NCBI GenBank assembly: GCA_945889625.1
Contig: CAMDCE010000006.1
Location: 60,027 to 124,026, forward strand
Length of the DNA: 64,000 nt
Direction of reading: 5' to 3'
DNA from: Asaia bogorensis
Lineage (GTDB): Bacteria > Pseudomonadota > Alphaproteobacteria > Reyranellales > Reyranellaceae
Below, piece by piece: positions 45,072 through 54,160 of this stretch (positions are counted from its first letter, which is position 1; each line of letters opens with the position of its first letter). Both the position numbers and the translations under genes were made by a program. Below the pieces are notes generated by a model. That model worked only from the letters and a program-made list of their open reading frames with translations. It ran no database searches and was not told the origin of the DNA.

Positions 45072-45227
45072 ATGATAGCCGCAATCTTCCTCGTAGCCGG
45101 TATCGCCATGATGACCGCCGTCGCCGGGCGGCGCGATATCGCGGTCGGCCTGTTCGCCATCAGTTTTATCGCTGCGGCCGTGTGGCTCAACCACCACATG
45201 ACCAGTTCACTTGCCGTGTCGCTCTAG
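45072..45227 (+). CDS. DUF5993-like small membrane protein
   Basis: 51 aa, two hydrophobic stretches: MIAAIFLVAGIAMMTAVAGR and then IAVGLFAISFIAAAVWL, ending NHHMTSSLAVSL. This matches the DUF5993 pattern as I recall it (GRR after the first helix, WxxHH after the second). Such proteins sit beside DsbB-like genes, and here the dsbB-type ATG is 10 bp downstream. It may be a subunit or assembly partner of that oxidase. Function is otherwise unknown. Confidence 0.7.
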   Translation: MIAAIFLVAGIAMMTAVAGRRDIAVGLFAISFIAAAVWLNHHMTSSLAVSL

Positions 45228-45236
45228 GGGCGGGGC

Positions 45237-45800
45237 ATGACCGGACTTGTCCGCTTCGGAAATGCACTCGGAGCACTTGGCCTCGCGTTGGTCCTGCTGG
45301 CCGCCTTCGGCTTCCAGTTTGGCCGCAACGAGCTGCCGTGCCCGCTATGCAACCTGCAGCGCGCGGCCTTCGTGCTCTGCGGCTTCGGCTTCGTGCTCAA
45401 TCTGCGGTTCGGGTCCCAGCCGGCCCACTATGGTCTCACCTTGCTCGGCGCGCTGTTCGGCATCGCAGCATCCGGTCGTCAGGTTCTGCTGCACATCGTG
45501 CCCGGCACCGGCACCTACGGTTCGCCGTTCTTCGGTTTGCATTTCTATAGCTGGGCGCTGCTGCTCTTCCTCGCCGTAATCCTGGGCACCGCATTTCTCT
45601 TGATCCTGTCCGGCAGTGGCCGGCTCGAACACGATCGTTTCAACTCGCGGGCAGCCGACCGGTTCGCAGGTTTTTCGAGGTTCGCCGCCTACATGCTGAT
45701 CTTCGCGACGCTCGCCAATGCCGTGAGCAGCTTCGTGCAGTGCGGGCCTGTCGAATGTCCCGACAATCCGACTGGCTACTGGCTGCTGCAGAAACTGTAG
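45237..45800 (+). CDS. DsbB-like disulfide bond formation membrane protein
   Basis: 187 aa with four or five helices. The first redox pair is C35-P-L-C38 in NELPCPLCNLQRAAF, and a second pair is C-x4-C in FVQCGPVECPDNPTGYW near the C terminus. DsbB proteins reoxidise periplasmic thiol oxidases and pass electrons to quinone. The short spacing of the second pair (usually wider) and the small neighbour gene mark it as a non-standard subtype. No dsbA is nearby. Confidence 0.83.
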   Translation: MTGLVRFGNALGALGLALVLLAAFGFQFGRNELPCPLCNLQRAAFVLCGFGFVLNLRFGSQPAHYGLTLLGALFGIAASGRQVLLHIVPGTGTYGSPFFGLHFYSWALLLFLAVILGTAFLLILSGSGRLEHDRFNSRAADRFAGFSRFAAYMLIFATLANAVSSFVQCGPVECPDNPTGYWLLQKL

Positions 45801-45802
45801 GA

Positions 45803-46441
45803 TCAGCCGCCGAGTTCGGCGTCCTTCTTGGGAATCAGATCGTAGGGCAGGGCAAAGCCCGGCATTGCCATCAACCGGTCGCGCCAGGCGCGAGCGTGTG
45901 GACGCGCATCGAGCGACAGGCCGCCTTCGGCCATGAACACCATGCGGCCCCAGCAGCCGATGTCGGCGATGGTGCAGCTCTCGCCCACCAGCCAGCTGCG
46001 GCCTTCCAGCGACTTGTCGATGAAATCGAGTGCCGCTTCCGCACCCGGCCGGAAGTAGTCCACGATCAGGGGATCGACGTCGGGACGAAAGCGGGCGAAA
46101 TGGCGGACCCGCGCCACGTTGGAGATGGCGTCGTTCTCCCACGACAGCCACTCGCGGGCATGGATCCTGTCCTGCTCCGTCGTGCCTTCGAATTTGCCCG
46201 TCGTTTTCGCGAGGTAGTCGAGGATCACGTTCGACATGACCAGCACGAGTCCGCGATGGCGCAGCACGGGCACCTGGCCGTAACGGTTGAGGGCCAGATG
46301 CGCCGGCTGCTTCTGCACCCCGATCTTGAGATTGACCGTGCGGAACGAGAAGGGCAGCCCGGCCAGCGCCAGGAACAGCATCGGCTTATAGGTCGAGCTG
46401 GAGGTAAAGCTGCCGTGCAGGACAAGGCGGTCGTCGGTCAT
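45803..46441 (-). CDS. Glutathione S-transferase family protein
   Basis: 212 aa. The thioredoxin-like N domain starts LVLHGSFTSSSTYKPMLFLALAGLPF, with the conserved cis-Pro in RYGQVPVLRH. The all-helical C domain includes WLVGESCTIADIGCWGRMV, the GST N-capping motif (TIAD). The GSH substrate partner is unknown. The gene converges on the DsbB-like gene with 2 bp between stops and diverges from the SnoaL-like gene. Confidence 0.9.
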   Translation of the reverse strand: MTDDRLVLHGSFTSSSTYKPMLFLALAGLPFSFRTVNLKIGVQKQPAHLALNRYGQVPVLRHRGLVLVMSNVILDYLAKTTGKFEGTTEQDRIHAREWLSWENDAISNVARVRHFARFRPDVDPLIVDYFRPGAEAALDFIDKSLEGRSWLVGESCTIADIGCWGRMVFMAEGGLSLDARPHARAWRDRLMAMPGFALPYDLIPKKDAELGG

Positions 46442-46516
46442 GTCGGATCTCCCGTTTCCATCTTGCCTGTCGCCGTCTGTCCTGCCTATCTGGTGGCGAC
46501 TTCGCCTGGAGGAACC

Positions 46517-46990
46517 ATGATCTCTACACTTGCCCGTCGTGCCCTGCTCGCCGCCGGCATGGCTGGACTGGCCGCGACAGCCGCCGCGCAACCGGCCGAC
46601 GAGCCGGTCAAGATCATGGAGAGGTACGCTTCGGCGCTCGCGGCGAACGACATCGAGGGGCTGGTCTCGCTCTACACCCTCAACGGCGTGTTCATCCGTG
46701 ACGAAATGGATCCTGTCGTCGGGCGCGAGGCTCTTCGTGCGGCCTACCGGCAGGTCTTTGCCACGCTCAAGGTCAACCTCAGCTTCACGATCCACGAGGT
46801 CGAGGTAGTAGGCGACATCGCCTGGTTGCGCGGGACCTCGGCCGGCAAGGTCAAGGTGCTGGCCACCGGCAAAGAATTCAGCGACGCGTACAACGAGGTC
46901 ATCGTCTTTCGACGCGAGGCCGGCGCCTGGAAGATCAGAACCTACATCTACGCCTCGAGCAAACCCGATTCGGCTCAGCTGCCGCGGTAG
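46517..46990 (+). CDS. Exported SnoaL/NTF2-like (DUF4440-type) protein
   Basis: 157 aa. A signal peptide (ISTLARRALLAAGMAGLAATAAAQ) is followed by an NTF2-like fold: IMERYASALAANDIEGLVSLYTLNGVFI, GREALRAAYRQVF, and IAWLRGTSAGKV. These fit the SgcJ/EcaC or DUF4440 group, small alpha+beta barrels of varied or unknown function. GGAGGA is 4 bp before the ATG. It starts a two-gene unit with the NHL gene. Confidence 0.85.
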   Translation: MISTLARRALLAAGMAGLAATAAAQPADEPVKIMERYASALAANDIEGLVSLYTLNGVFIRDEMDPVVGREALRAAYRQVFATLKVNLSFTIHEVEVVGDIAWLRGTSAGKVKVLATGKEFSDAYNEVIVFRREAGAWKIRTYIYASSKPDSAQLPR

Positions 46991-46996
46991 GAAGCC

Positions 46997-47842
46997 ATGT
47001 CCGACGAGAACTACACCGTCATCCTGGGTGACCGCCGCTACGCCATCCACCGCAAGTGGGCGAAGCTGCCGGCAAGCGAGAGCTTCGGCTTCCTGTCTGA
47101 CCTGATGGTCGACCGCGACGGCCGCGTGCACGTGGCGCAACGCGGCACCGACCGGCCGGTGCTGGTGTTCGGTCGCGACGGCGGGCTTCTGGGCAGCTGG
47201 GGCGAGGGCGAGCTTGCCGAGCCGCATTACATCACCGCGACGCCCGACGGTTCGATCCTGGTGGCCGACCGCGACGCCCATCAGGTGCTGCGCTTCGACG
47301 CCAACGGCAAGAAGCTGCAGGCGCTGGGCAAGCGGCACTGGCCGTCGCTCGACGCGCCGTTCAATCATCCGACCGCGGCGGCCCAGGCGCCCGACGGCGA
47401 GATCTTTGTCGCCGACGGCTACGGCAACTCGAGCGTCCATCGCTTTGCCGCCGACGGCACCCTGATCCGCACCTGGGGCGGTCCGGGCAGCGGACCCGGC
47501 ACCTTCACCACGCCGCATGCCATCGCCGTCGATCGCAAGGGCCGCGTGCTGGTGGGTGACCGCGAGAATAACCGCGTGCAGGTATTCGACCGCGCCGGCG
47601 GCTTTCTGGCCGAGTGGGGCGATTTCTATCACCCGATGCAGATCTGGATCGACGACCGCGACCTGGTGTTCGTCACCGATCAGATCCCGCGCATCAGTCT
47701 GCTCACGGCCGACGGCAGGCTAGTCGGCCGCTGCCGCGGCGCCATCAACGGCGCCCATGGCCTGTCAGGCGATGCCGAGGGCAACCTCTATCTGTCCGAA
47801 CTGCCGCCGCAGGAGATCACCAAGCTCGAGCGGCTGAACTAG
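46997..47842 (+). CDS. NHL-repeat beta-propeller protein
   Basis: 281 aa made of repeating NHL units (SDLMVDRDGRVHVAQRG, HYITATPDGSILVADRDAHQVLRFDANG, EIFVADGYGNSSVHRFAADGTLI, HAIAVDRKGRVLVGDRENNRVQVFD). Six-bladed propellers of this sort include amidating lyases and carbohydrate-binding or scaffolding proteins. There is no signal peptide. It follows the SnoaL-like gene by 6 bp; its stop overlaps the convergent TauD-type gene within a CTAG palindrome. Function unknown. Confidence 0.87.
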   Translation: MSDENYTVILGDRRYAIHRKWAKLPASESFGFLSDLMVDRDGRVHVAQRGTDRPVLVFGRDGGLLGSWGEGELAEPHYITATPDGSILVADRDAHQVLRFDANGKKLQALGKRHWPSLDAPFNHPTAAAQAPDGEIFVADGYGNSSVHRFAADGTLIRTWGGPGSGPGTFTTPHAIAVDRKGRVLVGDRENNRVQVFDRAGGFLAEWGDFYHPMQIWIDDRDLVFVTDQIPRISLLTADGRLVGRCRGAINGAHGLSGDAEGNLYLSELPPQEITKLERLN

Positions 47843-48684
47843 AGCGGCTTGGGACCGCAGATCTGGATACGACGCATCAGGCGACGGAACGGGCCGGTGT
47901 CGCCCAGCGCGATGTGCTTGCTGCTGCGATTGTCCCAGAAGGCGATCGAGCCCTTCTGCCAGCGGAAGCGGAAGGTGAATTCCGGCCGATTGCCGTGCTC
48001 CATCAGGAAATCGAGCAGCGGCTTGCTCTCGGCCTCGGTCATGCCCTCGAAGCCCACCGTGTAGGACTTGTTGACGAACAGCATCTTGCGGCCGGTCTCG
48101 GGATTGGTGCGCACCACGGGATGCGTGTTGCGCGTCTCGCGCCAGTCGGGGCCGTCGCGATGCTTGGTCGAGCGGCCCTTGTTCTTCCCGGCTTGCGGCC
48201 CTGCCACCATGATGTCGCTGTGCACGGCGCGCAGGCCGGCCAGCATCTTCTTCATGCCGTCCGACAGGGCCTCGTAGGCGAGATACTGGTTGGTGAACAT
48301 GGTGTCGCCGCCGTAGGGCGGCACGTCGATGCCGTAGAGGATGGCGCCCATCGGCGGCTCGGCGACCATGGTCGTGTCGGCGTGCCAGTCCTCGCCGACA
48401 TAGCCCGTGTCGCCCGGCTCGCGCCTCACCATGACGATCTCGGGATCGTCGCCGATGCCCTTGTAGTTGGGGTGGATGAAGATCTCGCCGAACTTGCGCG
48501 CGAAGGCCTTGTGCCGCGCCACGTCGAGTTCCTGGTCGCGGAAGAAGACGACGCAATGCTCGTTCAGCGCGTCGCGGATCTCTCCGACCGTACCGTCGTC
48601 GAGATCCTGCGCCACGTCGACGCCGAAAATCTCCGCGCCGCCGGCGCCGGAGAGGGGACGGACTTCGAGGTGAGTGTTCCGCAT
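47839..48684 (-). CDS. TauD/TfdA family Fe(II)/2-oxoglutarate dioxygenase
   Basis: 281 aa. The metal triad is HxD in DWHADTTMVAEPP and the distal His in FWDNRSSKHIALGD, followed by an Arg for 2-oxoglutarate (GPFRRLMRR). The N terminus EVRPLSGAGGAEIFGVDVAQ is typical of TauD/TfdA. These enzymes hydroxylate taurine, chlorophenoxy acids and similar anions. The ATG at 48684 fits the family start; longer in-frame sequence lies in the antiporter gene. The substrate is unknown. Confidence 0.92.
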   Translation of the reverse strand: MRNTHLEVRPLSGAGGAEIFGVDVAQDLDDGTVGEIRDALNEHCVVFFRDQELDVARHKAFARKFGEIFIHPNYKGIGDDPEIVMVRREPGDTGYVGEDWHADTTMVAEPPMGAILYGIDVPPYGGDTMFTNQYLAYEALSDGMKKMLAGLRAVHSDIMVAGPQAGKNKGRSTKHRDGPDWRETRNTHPVVRTNPETGRKMLFVNKSYTVGFEGMTEAESKPLLDFLMEHGNRPEFTFRFRWQKGSIAFWDNRSSKHIALGDTGPFRRLMRRIQICGPKPL

Positions 48685-48737
48685 GACTTCCTTCTCTCTT
48701 GGAGGAAAGGCTACACCTTGCCGAGGTTGCTCTCCAG

Positions 48738-50894
48738 TCATCGTGCGATCAATAGCACGGGCGTGCGGATGGCGCGCAGCAGGGCGGTGGTGCGCGGACC
48801 GAGGAACTTGGTCTCGCCCTGGCGCAGCGACACACCCAGGACGACCAGGTCGAAACGGCCGCCGCGCAGCGTGCGCCGGATCTCGGCCTCGCGCTTGGCA
48901 TTGGTCGCGGTGAGGCCCTTTACCGCCACGCCGCTGCGTTTGCCCAGCCGATGGACGTCGACCAGCACCGACATGCCGAACCGCCGGCCGCGGCCGCGCA
49001 ACAGGGCGGTGTCCTCCGCCGGATCGAACACATGCAGCGCCGTCAATGTTCCCTGGCTTGCCTTGGCAAGCGTGAGCGCGATCTCGGTGGCCAGCCGCGC
49101 ATCCGGCCCGCCGCCGGTCGGCACCAGGATGTCGAGCGGCACGTCCGCCGGCCCCGCCGCCCCCGCGCCGTTGAGGGCGATCGCCACCGGTCCGTCGAAG
49201 CCGGCGACAAGGCGCTGCAGCGTTTCCTCGAAGCGGTGCGCCGTATCGGAGATCGGACGGTCGACACCGACGAAGATGACGTTGTAGCCCTTGGCGACTT
49301 CCTTCTCGAGGGTGTCGTCGGCGACACCCGACCTGCTCGACACGAGCTGCTTCACGGCCATGAGCGGCGCCGGCGGCGGCGTGCCCTCCACGGCTGCGTT
49401 GTCGAGCGTTGCCTGTGCCGCCTCGGTGAGATGGGCGTGGCTGCCCGCCTCCTCGGGCCGGGGTTCGTCGGCCGCCCTGCGCTCCAGGACCGTAGTCAGG
49501 ACTTGCTGATCGGCGGCAAACAGGCCGGCCAGCCGCGCGCACAGCCGGCCGTTCGGGCTGTCGTCGACATAGACCAGCGCTCGTTCCATCTTGGGCACGC
49601 TTGCGAGCTCGTCGGCCTCTTCCTTCTCCAGCCGCCTGGCCTCCTCGTCGCCCAGCGGCACGCGCGCCATCACCCAGCGCAGGGTGGGCGGCATCACCAT
49701 GGTGGTGACGACGGCCATGGCCACGATCATCGTGTAGAGCTGGCTGCTCAGCGCGCCCATGGCGAGCCCGATGCTGGCGATGATGACCTCGGTCGAACCG
49801 CGTGCATTGAGGCCGGTCGCCAGGGCCAGCGACTCGAAGGTGGTGAGGCCGCCCAACCGGCCGCCGATCAAAGCGCCGCCGAACTTGCCGACGCTCGCCA
49901 CCGCGATAACGGCCAGCGTGAACAATGCCAGGGTGGGATCGAACAGAGTCCTGAGATCCATGCCGAGACCGGCGACGGCGAAGAACACCGGGCTGAAGAA
50001 GGCGATGATGAAGCCGCGAAGCTCGCCCTCGATGTGCTCCGTGAGCAAAGGCGATTGCCCCACCAGGATGCCGGCGACGAAGGCGCCCAAGGCGGTATGC
50101 ACGCCGATCAGCTCGGTGGTGAGCGCCATGCTGAGCATGACAATCAGGATAGCGGTGATGACTGGCACCTCGATGGTCATGTGATCGTTGACCCACATGA
50201 TGAGATGCGCGACCAGCCGCCGGCCGACGGTCAGGCTGAAGGCCAGGAAGATCGCCGTGCCGGCCAGGCTGGTGCCGACGCTGGCGAGGTTGACCTCGCC
50301 ATGGGCTGCGATACCTGCGATCACGGCAATGATGATCCAGGCCACGGTGTCGTCGAGGATGGCGGTGGCGAGGATCAGTTGGCCGAGATCGCGCCGGATG
50401 ACGCCGATTTCCATCAGCGTCATGGCGACGATCTTCACCGACGAGATCGACAGCGCCGTGCCGAGGAACAGGGCCGTGACCAGCCGCGCCTCGCCGGAGG
50501 GGACCACCGACGCTGGCAGGGCATAGGCCAGCAGCACGCCGCAGATGAACGGCACGGCGATGCCGGAGAGCGACGTCGAGATCACCGCCCGTCGTCGTCG
50601 GTTCACCAGGGCGAGATTGGTCTCCATGCCGGTGAGCAGCAGCAACAGCAGAATGCCGATCTGCGACACGCCATCGAGCATGCTCTTGAGGGTCGGTGTG
50701 TTGGGGAAGACGACGTTTCGGAGCTCGGGCAGGAGGGCGCCGAACACCGAGGGGCCGAGCAGCACGCCGGCCAGGAGCTGGCCGAACAGCGCCGGCTGGC
50801 CGATCCGGTTCATGCCTTCGCCCAGCACCCGGCCGACCAGCAGCAGCAGGATCAACTCGGCCGCGAAGATCGCAATCGTATGGTCGGCTGCCAC
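48738..50894 (-). CDS. CPA2 (Kef-type) cation/H+ antiporter with C-terminal USP-like domains
   Basis: 718 aa. Residues ~1-400 form 11-13 membrane helices with the CPA2 motif in LDDTVAWIIIAVIAG (Asp pair) and GAFVAGILVGQSPL. The C-terminal ~290 residues contain two adenine-nucleotide-alpha-hydrolase (USP)-like domains (ERALVYVDDSPNGRLCARLAGLFA and DILVPTGGGPDARLATEIALTLA). This resembles potassium or sodium/proton antiporters gated by nucleotides. It stands alone between the TauD-type gene and the divergent ABC-F gene. Confidence 0.9.
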   Translation of the reverse strand: MAADHTIAIFAAELILLLLVGRVLGEGMNRIGQPALFGQLLAGVLLGPSVFGALLPELRNVVFPNTPTLKSMLDGVSQIGILLLLLLTGMETNLALVNRRRRAVISTSLSGIAVPFICGVLLAYALPASVVPSGEARLVTALFLGTALSISSVKIVAMTLMEIGVIRRDLGQLILATAILDDTVAWIIIAVIAGIAAHGEVNLASVGTSLAGTAIFLAFSLTVGRRLVAHLIMWVNDHMTIEVPVITAILIVMLSMALTTELIGVHTALGAFVAGILVGQSPLLTEHIEGELRGFIIAFFSPVFFAVAGLGMDLRTLFDPTLALFTLAVIAVASVGKFGGALIGGRLGGLTTFESLALATGLNARGSTEVIIASIGLAMGALSSQLYTMIVAMAVVTTMVMPPTLRWVMARVPLGDEEARRLEKEEADELASVPKMERALVYVDDSPNGRLCARLAGLFAADQQVLTTVLERRAADEPRPEEAGSHAHLTEAAQATLDNAAVEGTPPPAPLMAVKQLVSSRSGVADDTLEKEVAKGYNVIFVGVDRPISDTAHRFEETLQRLVAGFDGPVAIALNGAGAAGPADVPLDILVPTGGGPDARLATEIALTLAKASQGTLTALHVFDPAEDTALLRGRGRRFGMSVLVDVHRLGKRSGVAVKGLTATNAKREAEIRRTLRGGRFDLVVLGVSLRQGETKFLGPRTTALLRAIRTPVLLIAR

Positions 50895-51001
50895 CCTTGC
50901 CCTCGCCTTTACGCGTCGATCTCATATGGAGGCGGTTGGCGCGCGCACCAAACCCTATTAAGCACGGTCGCACGTTTGACCACTCATTATCGAGACTGAA
51001 A

Positions 51002-52534
51002 ATGCCGCCGCGTCAGGCCGTTCTGGGCATGGAAAATGCCAGCTTTTTTTATGGCGCAGGCCGCGTCTTCGAGGGCGTCTCATTCCTGCTCGACGGCGCG
51101 CGCACTGCCCTGGTCGGCGAGAACGGCGCAGGCAAATCGACCCTGCTGAAATGCCTGACCGGCGAGCTCGAGCTGAATGGTGGCCAGGTGATCCGCTCGC
51201 GCGGCCTCAGGCTCGGCAGCGTGCCACAGGACATTCCCGAGGGCCTGGCGGGGAAGTCGCTGCGCCTCGTCCTGGCCAGGTCGCTGGAGCGTGCCGGCCT
51301 GGCCGGCGAGGACTGGCGCATCGACGTGCTGCTCGACGAGGTCGGCTTGGCGCCGGAGGCGGCCGAGCAGCCTTTCGGCAGCCTGTCGGGCGGATGGCAG
51401 CGGCTGATGCTGATCGCGGCTGCGGCCCGCCTCGAAGAGCCCGACCTCCTGGTTCTCGACGAGCCGACCAACCATCTCGATCTCGCCAACATCAACACCC
51501 TGGAACGCTGGCTCACGGTCGACTTCAAGGTACCGATGTTGATCGTCAGTCACGACCGCGAGTGCCTCGACCGCGTGACTGAGCGCACCTTGTTCCTGCG
51601 GCGCGACGGCGTCCACGCCTTCAATACGTGCTTTTCGATCGCGCGCGAGGAGTTGCTGCGGCGCGATGCGACGGCGGCGGCCAGGAACCGGCTGGAGGAG
51701 AAGGAGATCAAGAGGCTGGAGCAGGCCGCGGCGCGCTACAAGGTGTGGGCAGTCAAGAATCCCGACCTCAACAAGCGCAAGAACGCGGTCGAGACCCGCA
51801 TCGCCCGTATCGAGGCCGAGCGCACGCCGACCTATGCCACGCGCGAGCGCCGGCTGGAAGTCAGCGACGGCGACATCGACGCTCGGGTAGCACTCAGGCT
51901 CGAGAAGCTCGATGTCGCGGTACCGGGTGGCGGGCGCAAGCTGCTGGCGGTCGACCGCTTGGTCATCGCCGCCGGCGATCGTGTGGCTGTGCTCGGCGCG
52001 AACGGCGCCGGCAAGTCGACCCTGCTGTCGACCCTGGCGGCAGCCTTCGATCCGGAGCGCGAGTACTACGACGGGCAGTCGGCGATCCGCTTCAATCCCT
52101 CCTGCCGCGTGGTCTATTTCGACCAGACCATGCGCGACCTGCCGGTGCGGATGACGATCCTCGACTACATCCTCTCGGCCGAGACGGCGCAGGAAAAGGA
52201 GGCGGTGCGGCAGCTCGCCCAGGCGGGCTTCGTTTTCACCAGAATCGGCCAGCCGATCGGCCTGCTGAGCCATGGCGAACGCGCGCGCCTGGTGTTTCTC
52301 CGCATGAAACTCCTGCGGCCCAACTTCTATCTGCTCGACGAGCCGACCAACCATCTCGACATCGAGGGGCAGGAGGCCCTGGAAGCCCAGTTGGAAGAAA
52401 CCCAGATTTCCTGCATCTTTGTCTCGCACGATCGGTACTTCACCCGGACGGCGGCGAGGCGCTTTCTCGAGATCCGGCGCGGCCGGCTGGTCGAGGTCGA
52501 CGATGCCGACGCCTTCTTCGAGGCGCAGACCTGA
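51002..52534 (+). CDS. ABC-F family ATP-binding protein
   Basis: 510 aa with two ATPase modules. Module 1: GENGAGKSTLLKCL (Walker A), FGSLSGGWQRLMLIAAA (signature), LLVLDEPTNHLD (Walker B). Module 2: GANGAGKSTLLSTL, LLSHGERARLVFLRMK and FYLLDEPTNHLDIEG. There are no membrane segments. ABC-F proteins act on ribosomes in translation or antibiotic protection. The second signature reads LSHGE rather than LSGGE. The linker (~220-300) is charged and helical as expected. It starts 1 bp after a run of AAA at 51002 with weak spacing to a ribosome-binding site. Confidence 0.9.
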   Translation: MPPRQAVLGMENASFFYGAGRVFEGVSFLLDGARTALVGENGAGKSTLLKCLTGELELNGGQVIRSRGLRLGSVPQDIPEGLAGKSLRLVLARSLERAGLAGEDWRIDVLLDEVGLAPEAAEQPFGSLSGGWQRLMLIAAAARLEEPDLLVLDEPTNHLDLANINTLERWLTVDFKVPMLIVSHDRECLDRVTERTLFLRRDGVHAFNTCFSIAREELLRRDATAAARNRLEEKEIKRLEQAAARYKVWAVKNPDLNKRKNAVETRIARIEAERTPTYATRERRLEVSDGDIDARVALRLEKLDVAVPGGGRKLLAVDRLVIAAGDRVAVLGANGAGKSTLLSTLAAAFDPEREYYDGQSAIRFNPSCRVVYFDQTMRDLPVRMTILDYILSAETAQEKEAVRQLAQAGFVFTRIGQPIGLLSHGERARLVFLRMKLLRPNFYLLDEPTNHLDIEGQEALEAQLEETQISCIFVSHDRYFTRTAARRFLEIRRGRLVEVDDADAFFEAQT

Positions 52535-52547
52535 GAGGATCGCACAG

Positions 52548-52745
52548 ATGGACAAAGCGACCATGGACAAGGCGATGGTGGAAATGCTGGCGCGCCGCGC
52601 CGGCCTCGACAAGGCGCTGGCGGAGTTCCCCGACGATGTCGCCGCCGCCGCCAAGCAAGCCGCCGACGTGGCGGGCAAGATGAAGGCGCCGACCGATCCT
52701 GCTGCCGAACCCTGGCCGCCGATGCGCGCGGGAGACGACCTGTGA
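52548..52745 (+). CDS. AtzG-like (DUF4089) small subunit
   Basis: 65 aa, helical N-terminal half (MVEMLARRAGLDKALAEFPDDVAAAAKQAADVAG). DUF4089/AtzG proteins are GatC-like partners that are needed by the amidase AtzE (1-carboxybiuret hydrolase). The position, 13 bp after the ABC-F gene and with its stop overlapping the amidase GTG by 4 bp, supports this. The repeat MDKATMDKAM at the start gives two possible ATG codons 15 bp apart. Confidence 0.7.
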   Translation: MDKATMDKAMVEMLARRAGLDKALAEFPDDVAAAAKQAADVAGKMKAPTDPAAEPWPPMRAGDDL

Positions 52746-54160
52746 ACGCCGGTCTCAGCGCCGCCAAGGGCGAGCTGCACTGGCTCACCGTCACCGACGC
52801 GGCCGCGGCGATCGCGGCAAAGGAACTCTCGCCAGTCGATCTGATGAAAGCGCTGCTGGCGCGCATCGAGCTGCTCGAGCCCCGGCTCAATGCCTTCATC
52901 CGCCTCGATGCCGAGGCAGCCCTGGCGGCGGCCCGCCTGGCCGAAGCGGAGGCAGCCATTGGGCGACTGCGCGGGCCGCTGCATGGCGTGCCGGTTGGCA
53001 TCAAGGACATCATCGATGTCGCGGGTCTGCCGAGCACCTGCCACTCCAAGATCCTCGAGGGTAACATGGCGACCGCCGACGCGGTCTGCGTCGCCAGGCT
53101 CCGCCAGGCCGGCGCCATCGTGGTGGGCAAGCTCTCGACCCACGAATTCGCCATTGGCGGTCCGAGCTTCGACCTGCCCTGGCCGCCCGCGCGCAATCCG
53201 TGGAACACCGATCACCATCCCGGCGGCTCGTCTTCGGGCTCGGGCTCCGGCGTCGCGGCCGGCCTGTTCCCGATGGCGCTCGGCACCGACACCGGCGGCA
53301 GCGTGCGCAATCCCGCGAGCTGCTGCGGCATCGTCGGGCTGAAACCGAGCTATGGCCTGGTGTCCCGCCGCGGCGTCTTTCCGCTGGCTTTCACGCTCGA
53401 CCACGTCGGGCCGATGACGCGCACCGTCGCCGACAACGCCCTGATGCTTTCCTGCATCGCCGGCCACGATCCGCTCGATTCCGGCAGCGCCGCCGCACCG
53501 GCGGGACACTACGCGACCGCGCTGGAGCGAGACATGCGCGGCCTGCGCGTCGGCTTCGTACGGCATTTCCATGAGACCGACGTTCCGGCCGATCCCGAAG
53601 TGACGGCAGGGCTCGAGCGCGTCGCGCGCAGTTTGCAGGTGGCAGGCGCGGAAGTGAAAGACATCCGCTTGCCGACGCTCGGCGAGTTCGGCGCCGTCAA
53701 CCGCGTCATCCTGCAAAGCGAGGCCTGGTCGATCCACGGCCCCTGGCTGCGGTCGCGACCCGGCGACTACGGCCAGCTCGCGCGCCGCCGCCTGATGGCC
53801 GGCGCCTTCATGAGCTCGGGTGACTATCTGCAGGCAAGCCGCCGGCGCAAGGAGATGATCGCACTGGTCGAAGAAGCGCTCCGCCAGGTCGACGTGCTGC
53901 TGTGCGCCAGTTCGATGGACCCGGCCTGCCGCATCGACATCCCCGCCGATGTCGAGCGCACCTACCCGCGCCAGGCGCGCACGCCGTTCAATGTCACCGG
54001 CCACCCCGCGCTCGCCATGATGGCCGGCCTTTCCTCGACCGGCTTGCCCTTGTCGGTGCAGTTCGTCGGCCGCTATTTCGACGAAGCCACGGTCTTTCAG
54101 GTGGCGCGGGCCTGGGAGAAGGCGTCAGGGACTGACAAGAAGCACCCGGCGATCGTGTGA
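52742..54160 (+). CDS. AtzE-like amidase (amidase signature family)
   Basis: 472 aa. The Ser-cisSer-Lys triad is K88 (PVGIKDIID), Ser163-165 (GGSSSGSGSG) and the nucleophile S187 (DTGGSVRNPASCCG). KPSYGLVSRRGVFPLAFTLDHVGPMTRTV is the usual AtzE/GatA follow-up. With the AtzG-like neighbour it probably forms an amidohydrolase complex. The GTG start overlaps the small gene's stop, and its own stop overlaps the GTG start of the amidohydrolase gene (GTGA). Confidence 0.88.
   Translation: MNAGLSAAKGELHWLTVTDAAAAIAAKELSPVDLMKALLARIELLEPRLNAFIRLDAEAALAAARLAEAEAAIGRLRGPLHGVPVGIKDIIDVAGLPSTCHSKILEGNMATADAVCVARLRQAGAIVVGKLSTHEFAIGGPSFDLPWPPARNPWNTDHHPGGSSSGSGSGVAAGLFPMALGTDTGGSVRNPASCCGIVGLKPSYGLVSRRGVFPLAFTLDHVGPMTRTVADNALMLSCIAGHDPLDSGSAAAPAGHYATALERDMRGLRVGFVRHFHETDVPADPEVTAGLERVARSLQVAGAEVKDIRLPTLGEFGAVNRVILQSEAWSIHGPWLRSRPGDYGQLARRRLMAGAFMSSGDYLQASRRRKEMIALVEEALRQVDVLLCASSMDPACRIDIPADVERTYPRQARTPFNVTGHPALAMMAGLSSTGLPLSVQFVGRYFDEATVFQVARAWEKASGTDKKHPAIV

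Noticed and set aside
47839-50973. A single 1044-aa protein made of antiporter-region sequence plus TauD dioxygenase
   Set aside because: Only the last ~281 residues are meaningful (the TauD gene); the rest is the antiporter gene read in the wrong frame.
51080-54004. 974-codon minus-strand frame
   Set aside because: Antisense to the ABC-F and amidase genes; no conserved motif.
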